This document shows, one piece after another, positions 28,133-37,717 of a stretch of DNA of 64,000 nucleotides. How positions within the stretch are numbered: the first letter of the stretch is position 1; each line of letters starts with the position of its first letter. The position numbers and the translations under genes are program-made. Below the pieces are notes generated by a model. The model saw only the letters and a list, made by a program, of their open reading frames with translations, ran no database searches and was not told the DNA's origin. The stretch is from Aminipila luticellarii. GTDB lineage: Bacteria > Bacillota > Clostridia > Peptostreptococcales > Anaerovoracaceae. The stretch is taken from contig NZ_CP035281.1 of the NCBI RefSeq assembly GCF_004103735.1, positions 2,046,001 to 2,110,000 on the forward strand, in the 5' to 3' direction.

Positions 28133-29809
28133 TTAAGATTTAGTCACAATTACGGTATATACTTTTGTGGTAGTGCCATATTTCACGGTTATTTCTACCG
28201 TATTTTCTCCGGCTGTCCAAGTGGCTGAAGCGCCGCTTTCCTGAGTAACGTTATTGACTTTTATCGTTACGGACGCGCCTGTCTTTGCTGCTGCTGCCGT
28301 TACCGTATTAGATGCATTAGCTGTGGCTGCGGTATATTTTCCGGTTGCGCCGCTAAATGCCGGTGACAATGTTAGAGATCCTATTGCTAAACTAGATAGA
28401 TATGCGTCTTCCGGATTTGAAGTATCCGGAGCAAATGTCATAGTTGTTGTTGGATCCTGATTGTTAATATTCACTATAACAAATCCCTCTCCAAATATCG
28501 GTCTTCCGTCATATCTGGCAATTCCTTTAAATACAGTATTGTCTTCGATGAACTGAACATGTTCCGATTGTGATAAATTTATTCCTTCGCGCTCTGCTAG
28601 CAGGTATAGAGAGCCGTATCCTCCAATAATGTCATTATCCGGGATAAATTCTAAAATCACTACGTCTCCACCGACAACCGGCATAGTCATATTCATACCG
28701 CTTACGATGGCCCCTGCTGCGTTAATGGATAATGCTTTTGCCTGTATCTTCGCAAAGGTGTTGCTGTTCATTGCCCAAAATTTTTGACCAGTGCTATAGT
28801 TTGCTTTGACCGTGCCAAGTGCAAGAATAAGAGCGCTAAAAAAGGCCTCTGCTGTAGAGCCCTCATATGTAATTTTCTTTAAGTTTGATTGGTGCATATC
28901 TGTCCATGTTGGGGCCTTTGTCCCCCAGTATGGTGGCTGCTCCGTTTCCGACAGACGAGTCACGATTCCGACTGGCATTTTCTTTCCTGTGCCGTACAGG
29001 ATGGCTTTATCAAGTGCAAGTCCTATAGCCTGCGAGATGTTATCCATGATTTCATTCGTCAGGTTAATGTCGCTGTCCTGAAGAGTCGCATTGCAGATAG
29101 CTATATATCCGCCCACTTTGTACCCATCGGTCTCGATCTGGCTGAATGAGATAGTCAGCTCATTCAATTTGGCGCAGGCTTCTGTCCAGATACCTTCCGG
29201 TATCTCTCCGGCTATATTGGTCCTCGTTGTCCCCGGTACATTTCTTAGGTACACTTTGCTAATCAGCTTGCTATATCTATGCAGGTTGTCCCTTAAGACG
29301 CCGAGCAGCACGTCCGGAATCAGCAGCTCTGCATTTGTAACAGACCGTTCCTGCGTTCCGAGCTCTCTGGTTCTTTGCAAGAACTCCTGCACTTCTTCCC
29401 GTGCGATTAGCGCGCTTCTCTGTTCATGGGAAAACCCTTTAAAAAATCCTCTTTCTATCATCTTCATTGTTCCTCCAGTTCCTAAAATAGTTCTTTTTTC
29501 TGCTTCCGGCTCTGCCGTTCTCTGGTTGTTTGAGGGTGCTTTGCTGTTTAGTTGTTCCAGATCTTTTTCCAGGTCTGCAATTTCTCCCTCCAGCACTCCT
29601 TTTTTTTCGTCGAAATTCGCCTGATCGGCATCCAGTTTGGTTATCTCCTCATCCACGGCCGCTATTTCTTCATCTGTTTTAGCTTCTTCCAGTGCTGTTT
29701 CCAGTTCTTCACTTCTGGTCTTAAGGCCCTCATTGTCTCTTAAAAGTTCTTCCAGCGCCTTTTTCCTTTGATCAATTTTTTTGGTTAACATCAATTGTCT
29801 TAATGCCAT
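28133..29809 (-). CDS. HK97-type major capsid protein with N-terminal delta domain and C-terminal cadherin-like domain
   Basis: 558 residues. Residues 1-100 form a long coiled coil (EALEEAKTDEEIAAVDEE) expected to act as an internal scaffold removed by the protease. Residues about 115-455 are the HK97 fold (FLQRTRELGTQERSVTNAEL, IAICNATLQDSDINLTNEIM, GGYGSLYLLAEREGINLSQS). The last 90 residues, LSSLAIGSLTLSPAFSGATG onward, look like a cadherin-like or Ig-like sandwich that would project from the shell. Overlaps the protease stop. Confidence 0.94.
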   Translation of the reverse strand: MALRQLMLTKKIDQRKKALEELLRDNEGLKTRSEELETALEEAKTDEEIAAVDEEITKLDADQANFDEKKGVLEGEIADLEKDLEQLNSKAPSNNQRTAEPEAEKRTILGTGGTMKMIERGFFKGFSHEQRSALIAREEVQEFLQRTRELGTQERSVTNAELLIPDVLLGVLRDNLHRYSKLISKVYLRNVPGTTRTNIAGEIPEGIWTEACAKLNELTISFSQIETDGYKVGGYIAICNATLQDSDINLTNEIMDNISQAIGLALDKAILYGTGKKMPVGIVTRLSETEQPPYWGTKAPTWTDMHQSNLKKITYEGSTAEAFFSALILALGTVKANYSTGQKFWAMNSNTFAKIQAKALSINAAGAIVSGMNMTMPVVGGDVVILEFIPDNDIIGGYGSLYLLAEREGINLSQSEHVQFIEDNTVFKGIARYDGRPIFGEGFVIVNINNQDPTTTMTFAPDTSNPEDAYLSSLAIGSLTLSPAFSGATGKYTAATANASNTVTAAAAKTGASVTIKVNNVTQESGASATWTAGENTVEITVKYGTTTKVYTVIVTKS

Positions 29810-30384
29810 TTTTTCAACCTCTCTTTCATTTTGTGTTTTCTTTGTTCTAACTGCTTCTGGTGGTGTTGCTCCACCTCCGTATGTCTTGCCTGTACTCCGG
29901 TTCCTTCATATGCCGGAAATGTGCATACAGAAACCTCATGAAGGTCAATTTTTGTAATGGTCCATTTAACCGTCCCATCGTCCCGCCAATCCGTAATTTC
30001 TTCTAAAATATTAAACCCGAATGAGCATTGATCTACGTCTCCCCGTTTCACTCTTTCATATAGGTTCATGGCATCTGTATCATTCGGATTGATTTTAATT
30101 CTACCCCAAAGTCCATGACTATCGGCTTTTAATTCAAGCGTGCCAGCCTTATTTCTTCCGAGCACCAGTGTTGTATCATGGTTTGTTAACGCCCGTATAT
30201 CATTTCCAAGAGTTTCGTCAAAAGCCCCTGTTGAAATTTCTTCATAGGCTCCAGTCCAAAGTTCGGTCTCCTGTCCTGTTACAGAAAAATATCCTTCAAT
30301 AGATAAATCTCCGTTTTCATCTTCGGCTCTGGTCGCCGTAAATTTAGTCTGGAAATTCCTAATTTGTAGGTCGCTTCTCGTCAT
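29800..30384 (-). CDS. HK97-family prohead protease
   Basis: 194 residues, serine protease that matures the capsid. The catalytic His is in [13 protein letters not shown] and Ser in [20 protein letters not shown] and [15 protein letters not shown] are family signatures. The C-terminal tail is basic and glutamine-rich. Overlaps the portal stop by 4 bases. Confidence 0.95.
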   Translation of the reverse strand: MTRSDLQIRNFQTKFTATRAEDENGDLSIEGYFSVTGQETELWTGAYEEISTGAFDETLGNDIRALTNHDTTLVLGRNKAGTLELKADSHGLWGRIKINPNDTDAMNLYERVKRGDVDQCSFGFNILEEITDWRDDGTVKWTITKIDLHEVSVCTFPAYEGTGVQARHTEVEQHHQKQLEQRKHKMKERLKKWH

Positions 30385-31586
30385 GCCTCTTCACCTCCTT
30401 TGTTTAATTTTTTCTGATCTCCGATCATTCCGGCAGGGATATAATTTTCTAGGATTATTCTTTCGTCTAACCCTTCCAGAGGCGGCAGGCCTAACCAGTC
30501 CCTTACCTCATTACCCAGCATCAGGGATCTCACAAATAAATTAGCTCCGACTTCGGACAGCTCCTTGATGTCGTATGAATATAAGCTGCGTGGATTAAAT
30601 TTAAAATATAGCTCAGGACTGTAAAGAAGCCCTTTGGTAAGAACCTGCTCTATTCCTTTTGCCATAGGGAGGATTTTGGAGTTGATAAAGCTGTTATATT
30701 CATTTTTATCAAAACTGCCTACACCCAAGAAAAAAGCAGGTACGCCTATAATCCCCGCAATGGTACGCTTATCAAGTTCAACAGCATCATTTAAGGCTAA
30801 ATCTGTAAGGCTTAACGGTTTTACCGTATCCACTTTTATCAGGCCGCCTGGAACTACCCACGGTTTGCCCTCTCCTGTCTCACTTATATATTTTTTTAAA
30901 ATTTCGTCTCTGCCCTCTTCGCTTGTCAATTCGTCGGCCAAGGAATCTACCGCCACAATTACAGATGGTTTCCATTTGTCCGACATAAATGCTTTCTTTG
31001 TTTTGGCTGCCTGTTTTAAATTGCCTACAACGTCTTTAAGTACTACCCGGTATCCTCTGCCCATATAAGGTTTTTCCGGATCTGGATTTATTACAAAATG
31101 GAGTACCTCATCGTGATTATAAAATTTGCCGTTATATCCAACCATATAGGATGTATCTGTATCATAAAACGTAACTCCGGACGGCTTAAGCGGTATCAGT
31201 TCGCTTAAGTATCCGTTTTCTGTTTTCGGAAATACTACACTATTCCCTTTTCCATCAAGGAGCATGGTATAAACAATGTTATACATCCATGTTTTTCGAG
31301 TCATTAAGCTGTATGGTTCAACGTCCAGTTTTCTTGATAATTCATTTTTTACTCTTACGTCTCCGTTTTCTGTGTTTTGCATCAGATGTATAGTCATGCT
31401 CGATATGAGGTCTGCTATCTTATCTACAGCTATCCTTACCTCTGGATTGTCCGACATTCTGGTATATCCCTGTACACAAAGGGAATTATATGCATCGTCC
31501 GATAATAGCCATGTCGTTGTCGCATTTTCCCTGGCTTGCGGCTCTGCCCTTGCCCTGCTGCAATTTTTCTTGCTTCTTTTGCTCAT
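30381..31586 (-). CDS. Phage portal protein (HK97 family)
   Basis: 401 residues. Motifs of the HK97 portal: [60 protein letters not shown] and FLGVGSF. Forms the dodecameric DNA channel at one capsid vertex. GGGAGGAACATAA precedes the ATG; it abuts the terminase stop. Confidence 0.95.
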   Translation of the reverse strand: MSKRSKKNCSRARAEPQARENATTTWLLSDDAYNSLCVQGYTRMSDNPEVRIAVDKIADLISSMTIHLMQNTENGDVRVKNELSRKLDVEPYSLMTRKTWMYNIVYTMLLDGKGNSVVFPKTENGYLSELIPLKPSGVTFYDTDTSYMVGYNGKFYNHDEVLHFVINPDPEKPYMGRGYRVVLKDVVGNLKQAAKTKKAFMSDKWKPSVIVAVDSLADELTSEEGRDEILKKYISETGEGKPWVVPGGLIKVDTVKPLSLTDLALNDAVELDKRTIAGIIGVPAFFLGVGSFDKNEYNSFINSKILPMAKGIEQVLTKGLLYSPELYFKFNPRSLYSYDIKELSEVGANLFVRSLMLGNEVRDWLGLPPLEGLDERIILENYIPAGMIGDQKKLNKGGEEA

Positions 31587-33416
31587 TTATGTTCCTCCCT
31601 TCATGGACTTTAAGAATGTGCTCGCTTCCGATGATTTCTCCATAGATTCTAATTTTCGGACACTTCCGAATACGGTAGCATCAAAAATATCAATACGGCG
31701 TTCCGGCATAATTTTTTCATACTGGATCATATCATCCGTTTTTTCTATTGCGCCGACATTTTCAGTGCAGTATTCAAAAGCATCTGAACCTAAATAATAA
31801 AAGCATTCTGCCTTTACCTTTGCTTCAATGTGCCTGAATCCTTCTGACTTTCTGTAAAAATATTGCGGTTGATCCACAATAGAAAATCCGGCTTGTTTCA
31901 TTCCGATAAAATATTCTCGGCAGAATTTTCGATCATGTCCGACCTGTTTGATTTTAAACCCTTTCCTCTTCATGTTTACGAACCAGTTCACTATTTCTGC
32001 GTGATTGACCGTAGGACTATTACTCATATCCAACCAGCCGTCATCCTTCCAGCCAAAAAGTGGTATTCCGTCCTCTTCAGCTTTTTGGGCAGCCATTACA
32101 ATCGGGAACCACGCATGAGTGATAGCTATATCAATTTCTTCCGGTATCTTTATTTCTTCTCCGTTTTCGGTCGTTATGGTTATGGTGCGCCCCGTTTTGT
32201 AACTCCCGTACAGTGCTGCGGCTGTTAAATCGTGAAGCTTGGAGAGGTCGGCCCCACCGTACCACTGGATATTTAAATTCTTTAAAAATGCGATCTTCTC
32301 TGTAATCGTCCATGCCGGATTAATTCCAAGTTTAATTTCTGCGTTTTTGTTGGAACGTCTAAATTCATCTATGATGAAATAGGCTTTTATGGCACTTGTA
32401 TAAATGTTAAGCGATTTTGCTAAAAAACTTTTTCGCTGCTGTGGATCGTTTTGTGCCTGAAGTGCATCATTCATCAGTTCTCTTCCGGAAACGCTAACGT
32501 TATAGTTTGGATTTGCTTTTTCATGTTCTATCGGATTTAGGTAATCCACATCACCAGTCTCCGGGTTTTCATCTGCTTTTGAGATAAATACAAACATTTG
32601 CTCATCGGTAACGGTCTCATTCAATATTTTTTGGCCGTACTCCATTCGTTTATAGCAAAAGGTGTTCATATTATCGCCAGCTGTGGTTATTCCGATGCAT
32701 AGGCTATTTCTGTAAGCTTTTCCGCTTTCTTTTATGGTGTTGTATTGGCTAGCGCTTTTATATAGATGCAGCTCATCCAAAATCTGAATCAAGGTATTCA
32801 AACTATCCATTCGATCGCTGTTTCCGGCAATCGTTTCAATTCTCATGTATCCATCCTGGAATTCGCCGCTGATGCTGTGTTCCTGATTATTGTCCAGTAC
32901 TCGGAAGTTTTTTTCTTCTCCCATGTGTTTTAGGTTGTATTTAATAAAATTAAAACCTTGCAAGGCTTGTTTTAATACAGCGCCTACAACAACAATTTCT
33001 GCACCCGACTTTCTTTCCAGTAATCCAAGTCCCCAAGCCAGAGCACTCATAAAAGGAGTCTTTCCTTGCTTTCTTGGGATCATCACAAAAGCTTCTTTAA
33101 ATCGTCTTAGCATGGTTCCTTTGTGATAAAATCCTAACAGGTTGTATACAATAAATTTTTGCCATGGCTGCAATAAAAAAGGCGTCCCCCTGAGCGGGAT
33201 ACCTTCCATGCTTTCGCCTTTTTGATGTACGAATGTCGTTTCGATTATCTGGATCACAAACTCTGCATTTTTAGGATTAAAGTCATAGGCAGGGTTCTTT
33301 AAATCTTTTAAAAATCGTTTACAGCTTTGCTTAATTTCCTTACAGGCAGCTTTTCTTCCCTCTACTATGCTGCTTGCATACTCCATCACAACATCATAGT
33401 TTTTGTTTTGGTTCAT
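31587..33416 (-). CDS. Terminase large subunit
   Basis: 609 residues. Packaging ATPase and nuclease. The ATPase half has a Walker A-like [20 protein letters not shown] and Walker [13 protein letters not shown]; the C-terminal RNase H-like nuclease includes [19 protein letters not shown] (Asp) and [16 protein letters not shown]. Close in type to HK97/phage terminases with P27-family small subunit. Overlaps the small subunit by 4 bases. Confidence 0.95.
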   Translation of the reverse strand: MNQNKNYDVVMEYASSIVEGRKAACKEIKQSCKRFLKDLKNPAYDFNPKNAEFVIQIIETTFVHQKGESMEGIPLRGTPFLLQPWQKFIVYNLLGFYHKGTMLRRFKEAFVMIPRKQGKTPFMSALAWGLGLLERKSGAEIVVVGAVLKQALQGFNFIKYNLKHMGEEKNFRVLDNNQEHSISGEFQDGYMRIETIAGNSDRMDSLNTLIQILDELHLYKSASQYNTIKESGKAYRNSLCIGITTAGDNMNTFCYKRMEYGQKILNETVTDEQMFVFISKADENPETGDVDYLNPIEHEKANPNYNVSVSGRELMNDALQAQNDPQQRKSFLAKSLNIYTSAIKAYFIIDEFRRSNKNAEIKLGINPAWTITEKIAFLKNLNIQWYGGADLSKLHDLTAAALYGSYKTGRTITITTENGEEIKIPEEIDIAITHAWFPIVMAAQKAEEDGIPLFGWKDDGWLDMSNSPTVNHAEIVNWFVNMKRKGFKIKQVGHDRKFCREYFIGMKQAGFSIVDQPQYFYRKSEGFRHIEAKVKAECFYYLGSDAFEYCTENVGAIEKTDDMIQYEKIMPERRIDIFDATVFGSVRKLESMEKSSEASTFLKSMKGGT

Positions 33417-33763
33417 TGTAATTCACTAAGTACCTTTGCCAGTGTCGATTTTCCTGCCTTTTCAACGGTTACCGATTCTAAGGCTTTTGGATTTAAACAA
33501 AGTCTATCGGAATATGCTAAAATATCTTTTCGGAGCGTTTCCAGTGTCGCAACAATAGGGGATTTCTTGCTACCGCCTTGCATTGTCTCTACCTCATATT
33601 TATATCCTCCCTCTTCAAATTCCTTTGTCAAGGTGAGGTATTGTGATACCAATTCCGCATAAATATCAATGATTCTGTTGTACTGCGGCTTATACACTCC
33701 AAGCTTTTTCATATCGGCTATCGTTGCATTTTTCACCGTACCTTTTGTGGCTGTTCTTGCCAT
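33413..33763 (-). CDS. Terminase small subunit, P27 family
   Basis: 116 residues. Motifs [20 protein letters not shown] and [30 protein letters not shown] are P27-type, ending in a basic DNA-binding C-terminus. A TTG further upstream is in frame, but the ATG at 33763 follows GGAGGTGAGG and is preferred. Precedes the large subunit. Confidence 0.93.
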   Translation of the reverse strand: MARTATKGTVKNATIADMKKLGVYKPQYNRIIDIYAELVSQYLTLTKEFEEGGYKYEVETMQGGSKKSPIVATLETLRKDILAYSDRLCLNPKALESVTVEKAGKSTLAKVLSELQ

Positions 33764-33778
33764 GTCCTCACCTCCCAA

Positions 33779-33874
33779 AAAAAATTTTTCCAGACCCGCT
33801 CTATTGGAAAGGGTTCCACCTACCGTTCCTCAACCATCAGATTTTTAATTCTGATGCCAGGGGGGATATTTTTT
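33779..33874. other. Non-coding gap between HNH endonuclease and terminase, possible cos region
   Basis: 96 bases with no start or ORF. In HNH-terminase phages of this gene order the packaging site lies here. There is an inverted pair AGATTTTTAATTCT inside, followed by a GGGGGG run. The cut position cannot be read from sequence alone. Confidence 0.35.
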
Positions 33875-34201
33875 CTAATTTTCTTTATTAAAATATTTTT
33901 CTATCCAATTAAGACCCATGGTTCCCATCCTTTTTACCCATTCAATGCCTTTTGCTGTTAATTTATTGCTGTCTCTGTCATGCATCTCGTTATGGCATTT
34001 AGGGCAAAGAGCGATAAGATTGATTGGATCGAGTGCTAATGCCGGATTGTGAATCAGGCACCAGGCTAATGGTATAATGTGATGGACGATAGATGCCGAC
34101 TTACTCTTTCCGTATCTTTTGCACTCTTGGCATATATAATTATCTCTTTGCAGTACGGATTCCCGTCTATGTATCCATGCAGGTTTTTTATAAAAGTTCA
34201 T
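33875..34201 (-). CDS. Phage HNH endonuclease
   Basis: 108 residues. Two zinc CxxC pairs (CQECKRYG and CPKCHNEMH) frame an HNH core with VHHIIPL and LCPKCHNEMHD. HNH nucleases next to terminases stimulate cos cutting in HK97-type phages. TAAAGGAC precedes the ATG. Confidence 0.93.
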   Translation of the reverse strand: MNFYKKPAWIHRRESVLQRDNYICQECKRYGKSKSASIVHHIIPLAWCLIHNPALALDPINLIALCPKCHNEMHDRDSNKLTAKGIEWVKRMGTMGLNWIEKYFNKEN

Positions 34202-34210
34202 GTCCTTTAC

Positions 34211-34441
34211 CTATAATTGCATTTCTCTTTGTAATACTTCCAGCAATAGCGTCATCTCTTCGTCCGTGAGAGTTATTCCTTTTCCTATTTTTTCATGATC
34301 AGGGCTCCAGTCTCTTATGTCCCACTTGGCCGGTTTATCGTTCCAGCGGATTAGATTGATCTCCTTAGTCCATCCTGCCGGTGAAGTGGATAGAACTCCA
34401 TGTTGTTCTATTATTTCGCATTTTATATCTTTTCTCTGCAT
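34211..34441 (-). CDS. YdbC/PC4-like single-stranded DNA-binding protein
   Basis: 76 residues. The signature KEINLIRWNDKPAKWDIRDW, SPDHEKIGKGITLTDEE matches the bacterial PC4-like YdbC family, which binds ssDNA as a dimer and is often carried by phages. AAGGAGATGAACC precedes the ATG. Confidence 0.88.
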   Translation of the reverse strand: MQRKDIKCEIIEQHGVLSTSPAGWTKEINLIRWNDKPAKWDIRDWSPDHEKIGKGITLTDEEMTLLLEVLQREMQL

Positions 34442-34464
34442 GGTTCATCTCCTTGTTTAGATAT

Positions 34465-34489
34465 AATAAAAGCAACCTGTTTTAGTTGC
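34465..34489 (-). terminator. Probable intrinsic terminator before the YdbC-like gene
   Basis: GCAAC (34485-34489 on the minus strand) pairs with GTTGC (34472-34476), followed on the minus strand by TTTTATTAT. A short stem, so moderate strength. The same GCAACCTGTT decamer recurs in a hairpin at 40940-40957. Confidence 0.5.
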
Positions 34490-34540
34490 ATAACAAAAGA
34501 GCAACCCTTTTGAGCTGCTCCTTCACATACTATATTATAC

Positions 34541-34957
34541 TTATTGGGTTGTGACATGTGTGACACTTTCTTCGATGAATCTGCAATATGATTGTCTAAC
34601 GCTCTCAGAAGTATATCCCTGTCCAATCTCATGTGCTACTTGTTTCCAGGTCATCAACGAACAGTTTCTGTAAAAAACAACTTGGCGCATATAGCTATCT
34701 TCAATGTTGTTTATGTATTCGATAACCTTCTTTCTGGTAAACTGTATCTCTGCGAGTTTGCCCTCTATAATCTTTTCGCACTCTTCTATGGATGCCACCA
34801 GTCCGGCCGTAGGATCACTTGTATTATTTCCTCTTGGCATTCCCGTTATCTCCGGGCTGCCTACTATGCTTTTGCATCTCAGCCTTTCAAGTTCACGTTG
34901 CCACATTTTAATTTCATTGTTGAGGTGATATATCTGTTCAAGTTCTTCTTTTGTCAT
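34541..34957 (-). CDS. ArpU-like phage late-gene transcription regulator
   Basis: 138 residues. An N-terminal coiled coil (LEQIYHLNNEIKMWQRELER) and a C-terminal sigma-like HTH (YRNCSLMTWKQVAHEIGQGY, TSESVRQSYCRF) match ArpU/RinA-type regulators that switch on packaging and structural genes; its place upstream of terminase agrees. The frame is open to an ATG at 34987; the ribosome binding sites do not decide between the two. Confidence 0.83.
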   Translation of the reverse strand: MTKEELEQIYHLNNEIKMWQRELERLRCKSIVGSPEITGMPRGNNTSDPTAGLVASIEECEKIIEGKLAEIQFTRKKVIEYINNIEDSYMRQVVFYRNCSLMTWKQVAHEIGQGYTSESVRQSYCRFIEESVTHVTTQ

Positions 34958-35011
34958 AACCTCTTCACGCTCCCTTCTTTTGTGCATTATAAATAAGCCT
35001 CTTCATGTAGG

Positions 35012-35815
35012 CTAAAATGGTATGTCTATATGCTCCATATATTCTTTTTTACGAGCTTTGCTTATGTAGTCCGGGATTTCCTCTTTTCTCATTTTGATTA
35101 GGATGTTGGTCCCGGTAATTAAATTCTCTTCAACTTCGCATGATGTAAAAATCCATCCCTTATACTTTTGTTCAAACCATGCCCGATCTTCTGGATTTCT
35201 TACAATTCTGTTTATGTCAGCTTTTGTGATTGCTTTGTCTGAGGTAATTGCTTCCGGTTTTTTTAATCCTATGCTACTTCCCCATGTACGGCATCCACTG
35301 TATGATGATTGTCTTGCCATGTACTGGCTTTTTCCCTGTACACCTAATTCGTTAAAATCTAATCTGTCTGTATTTGCATATCCCATTCCCCATTTATCTT
35401 CTAAAACTTCTCTATCCATTTTTTCTGCGTAGAGATGAAAATGAAACCTTGTAGCTTTACCTAACTCCGTATGCTCTGATAAAACATAAACATATATTAA
35501 ATTTTTAAGTCCTTGGGCTCTTCGCCACCTGTTTACTCTTGCTATGTAATTTTTAAACATCTTTTGTGCCGCTTCCCTGGTCTTAGGCATAAACTGATCT
35601 GCAATTGTCAAATCCACTGACAGGTCTTTTCTCTTAAAATTTTTGTGTACGAGTCTGACAAAATATTTATTGGAATTTTTATTATTTAAATTTTTCTGTG
35701 CAGGAGAAGATTCCTTTTCTCTTCTTGCTCTTTTAAATACCTTTGCTTTTTCCGGTCTGGTAAATATCTCTATATCTAATATTTCTCCGCAAGGATACTT
35801 CTTCTGTCTCCACAT
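35012..35815 (-). CDS. HUH-type rolling-circle Rep-like protein
   Basis: 267 residues. An HUH metal motif is visible in KATRFHFHLYAEKM (HFH), with downstream tyrosines in SQYMARQSSYSG as candidates for the nicking residue, and an upstream strand NLIYVYVLSEHTELGK, the order of motifs expected for rolling-circle initiators. Found between the ArpU-like regulator and a 308-base structured gap. Whether it acts in phage replication or is captured plasmid cargo is unknown. Confidence 0.7.
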   Translation of the reverse strand: MWRQKKYPCGEILDIEIFTRPEKAKVFKRARREKESSPAQKNLNNKNSNKYFVRLVHKNFKRKDLSVDLTIADQFMPKTREAAQKMFKNYIARVNRWRRAQGLKNLIYVYVLSEHTELGKATRFHFHLYAEKMDREVLEDKWGMGYANTDRLDFNELGVQGKSQYMARQSSYSGCRTWGSSIGLKKPEAITSDKAITKADINRIVRNPEDRAWFEQKYKGWIFTSCEVEENLITGTNILIKMRKEEIPDYISKARKKEYMEHIDIPF

Positions 35816-36123
35816 AATAAACTCCTTTTAATAAACGCTTCACTTGTTACTACTTTGTACAAGCTCGAATGCTCTTACCCGAGCTCTTCAACATACCATA
35901 ATTTAATTTACATATTCTTACATTTAATCATATCCGGGAACAAGCTGTGCGATTGCACATATAATAGAAAGGATTGTTCCGATAGCTATGCCTCCGGTGC
36001 TGGCCGGAGGCTTGTATTATTCCTACATATATAGTAGGAAACCTTTTATTTAGTTTTGTTTAAAGCTTGTCCTTATTTTGCTTTAAGAGATTAAGATATC
36101 TCCTTTAATCTCTTAATTATGTA
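35816..36123. other. Structured non-coding region upstream of the HUH Rep-like gene
   Basis: 308 bases without an ORF, holding five inverted repeats in a row: AGCTCG/CGAGCT (35863-35886), GTGC/GCAC (35946-35957), GCCTCCGG/CCGGAGGC (35990-36011), TTCCTAC/GTAGGAA (36020-36040) and AAGAGATTAA/TTAATCTCTT (36085-36114). The last could terminate the 36124-36696 gene. The rest could be a replication origin nicked by the neighbouring Rep, or a structured RNA. Confidence 0.55.
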
Positions 36124-36696
36124 TCATCTTGAATAAGCTAAATAATTGAGTAAACCTCTTGAATAATAGTTACCAATAATTGAAGTAAGATTTAAAATTC
36201 TATCAAACGACTCTATATTTCTCGTATATTCTTTATACAAATATGCGGATAGTTGTTCAATCATCATTTCATTGAATCGGTATAGTAAAGCTTTCCACTC
36301 ACTTTCAGTCCAAAACGGATTAACCGCTGATAGAAGAACAGATATTTGATTTATATTTTCGTATAGCTGATTTGTATATTCATTTACTGTATTAACATCA
36401 TCATTCATTTGTGCATCTACCAATAATTTAAATGTGTTAATCCAATTGTTTATAAGGGTAATATATTGTTCTCCAACTTCTCCTCCAAAAACGGTACTTA
36501 AAACATTGCCAAACTTTGTGGCAACCTCTTTTAATTTTACTTCGATTGAATCTTGATTGCCAAAGCCAGCAAATACGCTTGCTAAATATGCCTGAAGCCA
36601 AGTGACTAAATCTCTCCAAAGCATCCTTGATTCGAAGACCAGAGTCATTTGGCTTGATGGAATATTAGAGTCTGTTAACTGCTTAATAGATACCAT
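36124..36696 (-). CDS. All-helical protein of unknown function (type often misnamed acetylglutamate kinase)
   Basis: 190 residues, mostly alpha-helical with no catalytic motif seen. The order FESRMLWRDLVTWLQAYLAS, INNWINTFKLLVDAQ, NPFWTESEWKALLYRFNEMM and LYKEYTRNIESFDRIL resembles a family common in clostridial genomes. ATG at 36696 with AAGGAGG upstream is preferred to an earlier in-frame start. Framed by non-coding DNA, so it may be expressed separately as cargo. Confidence 0.7.
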   Translation of the reverse strand: MVSIKQLTDSNIPSSQMTLVFESRMLWRDLVTWLQAYLASVFAGFGNQDSIEVKLKEVATKFGNVLSTVFGGEVGEQYITLINNWINTFKLLVDAQMNDDVNTVNEYTNQLYENINQISVLLSAVNPFWTESEWKALLYRFNEMMIEQLSAYLYKEYTRNIESFDRILNLTSIIGNYYSRGLLNYLAYSR

Positions 36697-36775
36697 TCTT
36701 AAACCTCCTTTTTTAATACAATATATTATTAGAGACATTTATTTGTTACTTGAAGTAAGATTAACTGGTTTACTA

Positions 36776-36985
36776 TTATATTTTCTTACAATGCTCTTTA
36801 CAGGTTTTGCTTGTTGCTTTGGATAGCTCCTGCTTGCTATCTTCTGTTTCCGGTAGGACTATAAGGCCTATCTTGGCAGCTTTACAGGTATGTATATATC
36901 TTACTGTTGGGATAGGATTAAAGTCTTTACCTGGGGTTTGGGTTTGCTGGGTGTTATTTATAAAGGATTTTTTACACTCTCTCAT
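36776..36985 (-). CDS. Small phage protein of unknown function
   Basis: 69 residues, basic, ending TSKTCKEHCKKI; the Cys-rich tail might bind metal. AAGGAGG lies 9 bases before the ATG and the start overlaps the upstream stop by 4 bases, supporting it as a real gene. Confidence 0.6.
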   Translation of the reverse strand: MRECKKSFINNTQQTQTPGKDFNPIPTVRYIHTCKAAKIGLIVLPETEDSKQELSKATSKTCKEHCKKI

Positions 36986-37341
36986 GGTTGGGTGTCCTCC
37001 TTAAATGGCTCTGGTAGCGGCTGCCATGCGATAACTTGGCTTACTAGCTCAAACCTGCTGTCTAAGTAGCATCCATCGTCTCTTAAAAAGGTATCTTGCC
37101 AAGTAGTTTTACCGTCTGTCACTAAAATTTCTTGCTCATCATCCGGCAGAGGTGCTTGTAGCCTCTCGGTCTGCTCTTCTTCGTCATACTCTAGCTTAAA
37201 AGGTATCCAGCCGCCCTCTGCCGCTACTTGCTTGACTATCTGGATAGCTTTATCTATGCCACGGTTTCTTCCTACGTCGTACTCATCTTCTATTTCGGGG
37301 ATGTATTCAGCTTCCAGTCTCTCTATTATCTTATCTATCAT
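36982..37341 (-). CDS. DUF551-like phage protein
   Basis: 119 residues. The C-terminal half (GGWIPFKLEYDEEEQTERLQ, EILVTDGKTTWQDTF, VIAWQPLPEPFKED) has the layout of the DUF551 domain common in phage accessory regions. Start at the ATG 37341, which follows GGAGG and overlaps the upstream stop. Function unknown. Confidence 0.75.
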   Translation of the reverse strand: MIDKIIERLEAEYIPEIEDEYDVGRNRGIDKAIQIVKQVAAEGGWIPFKLEYDEEEQTERLQAPLPDDEQEILVTDGKTTWQDTFLRDDGCYLDSRFELVSQVIAWQPLPEPFKEDTQP

Positions 37342-37715
37342 CTGCGGCCTCCTTTCGTCCTCGGCTTGCCGCACTGCTTTTTAAAAACTTTATAAGAGCC
37401 AACCGCAACACCATGAGGTACCGTCTTATGTGGTCTTTCCCCTGCTCCCAGGCAGTCCCAAAACTGCTCATCCGTGATGGTGGTAAATTGACATCCATCA
37501 ACCGCCCTTAACTCCGTATAAAGTTCTGCACAAAATCCTCCATACAGCAAATGTGGACAAAATGTATAATCTGCATTGCAGTAGTTGCCTTTTGGCGGTA
37601 TCAATAAAGTCTGAACCTCCGGAACGTAAGGAGCGTATTTTTTGATGTCCTGTTCAAGGTGATACTTGACGTTTTCATGTGCTTTTTCAGCGTTGGCATA
37701 CGCATTCTCAGTCAT
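37338..37715 (-). CDS. Phage protein of unknown function
   Basis: 125 residues with scattered cysteines (GNYCNADYTFCPHLL, GGFCAEL). No family recognised. GGAGGTATAAAG precedes the ATG. Part of a run of overlapping small genes, the usual place for host-takeover or anti-defence functions. Confidence 0.75.
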   Translation of the reverse strand: MTENAYANAEKAHENVKYHLEQDIKKYAPYVPEVQTLLIPPKGNYCNADYTFCPHLLYGGFCAELYTELRAVDGCQFTTITDEQFWDCLGAGERPHKTVPHGVAVGSYKVFKKQCGKPRTKGGRR

Positions 37716-37717
37716 CT

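Noticed and set aside
34423-34632. A 69-codon minus-strand ORF between the YdbC-like and ArpU-like genes
   Set aside because: It lies in another frame over the 3' end of the ArpU-like gene and across a hairpin; no ribosome binding site.
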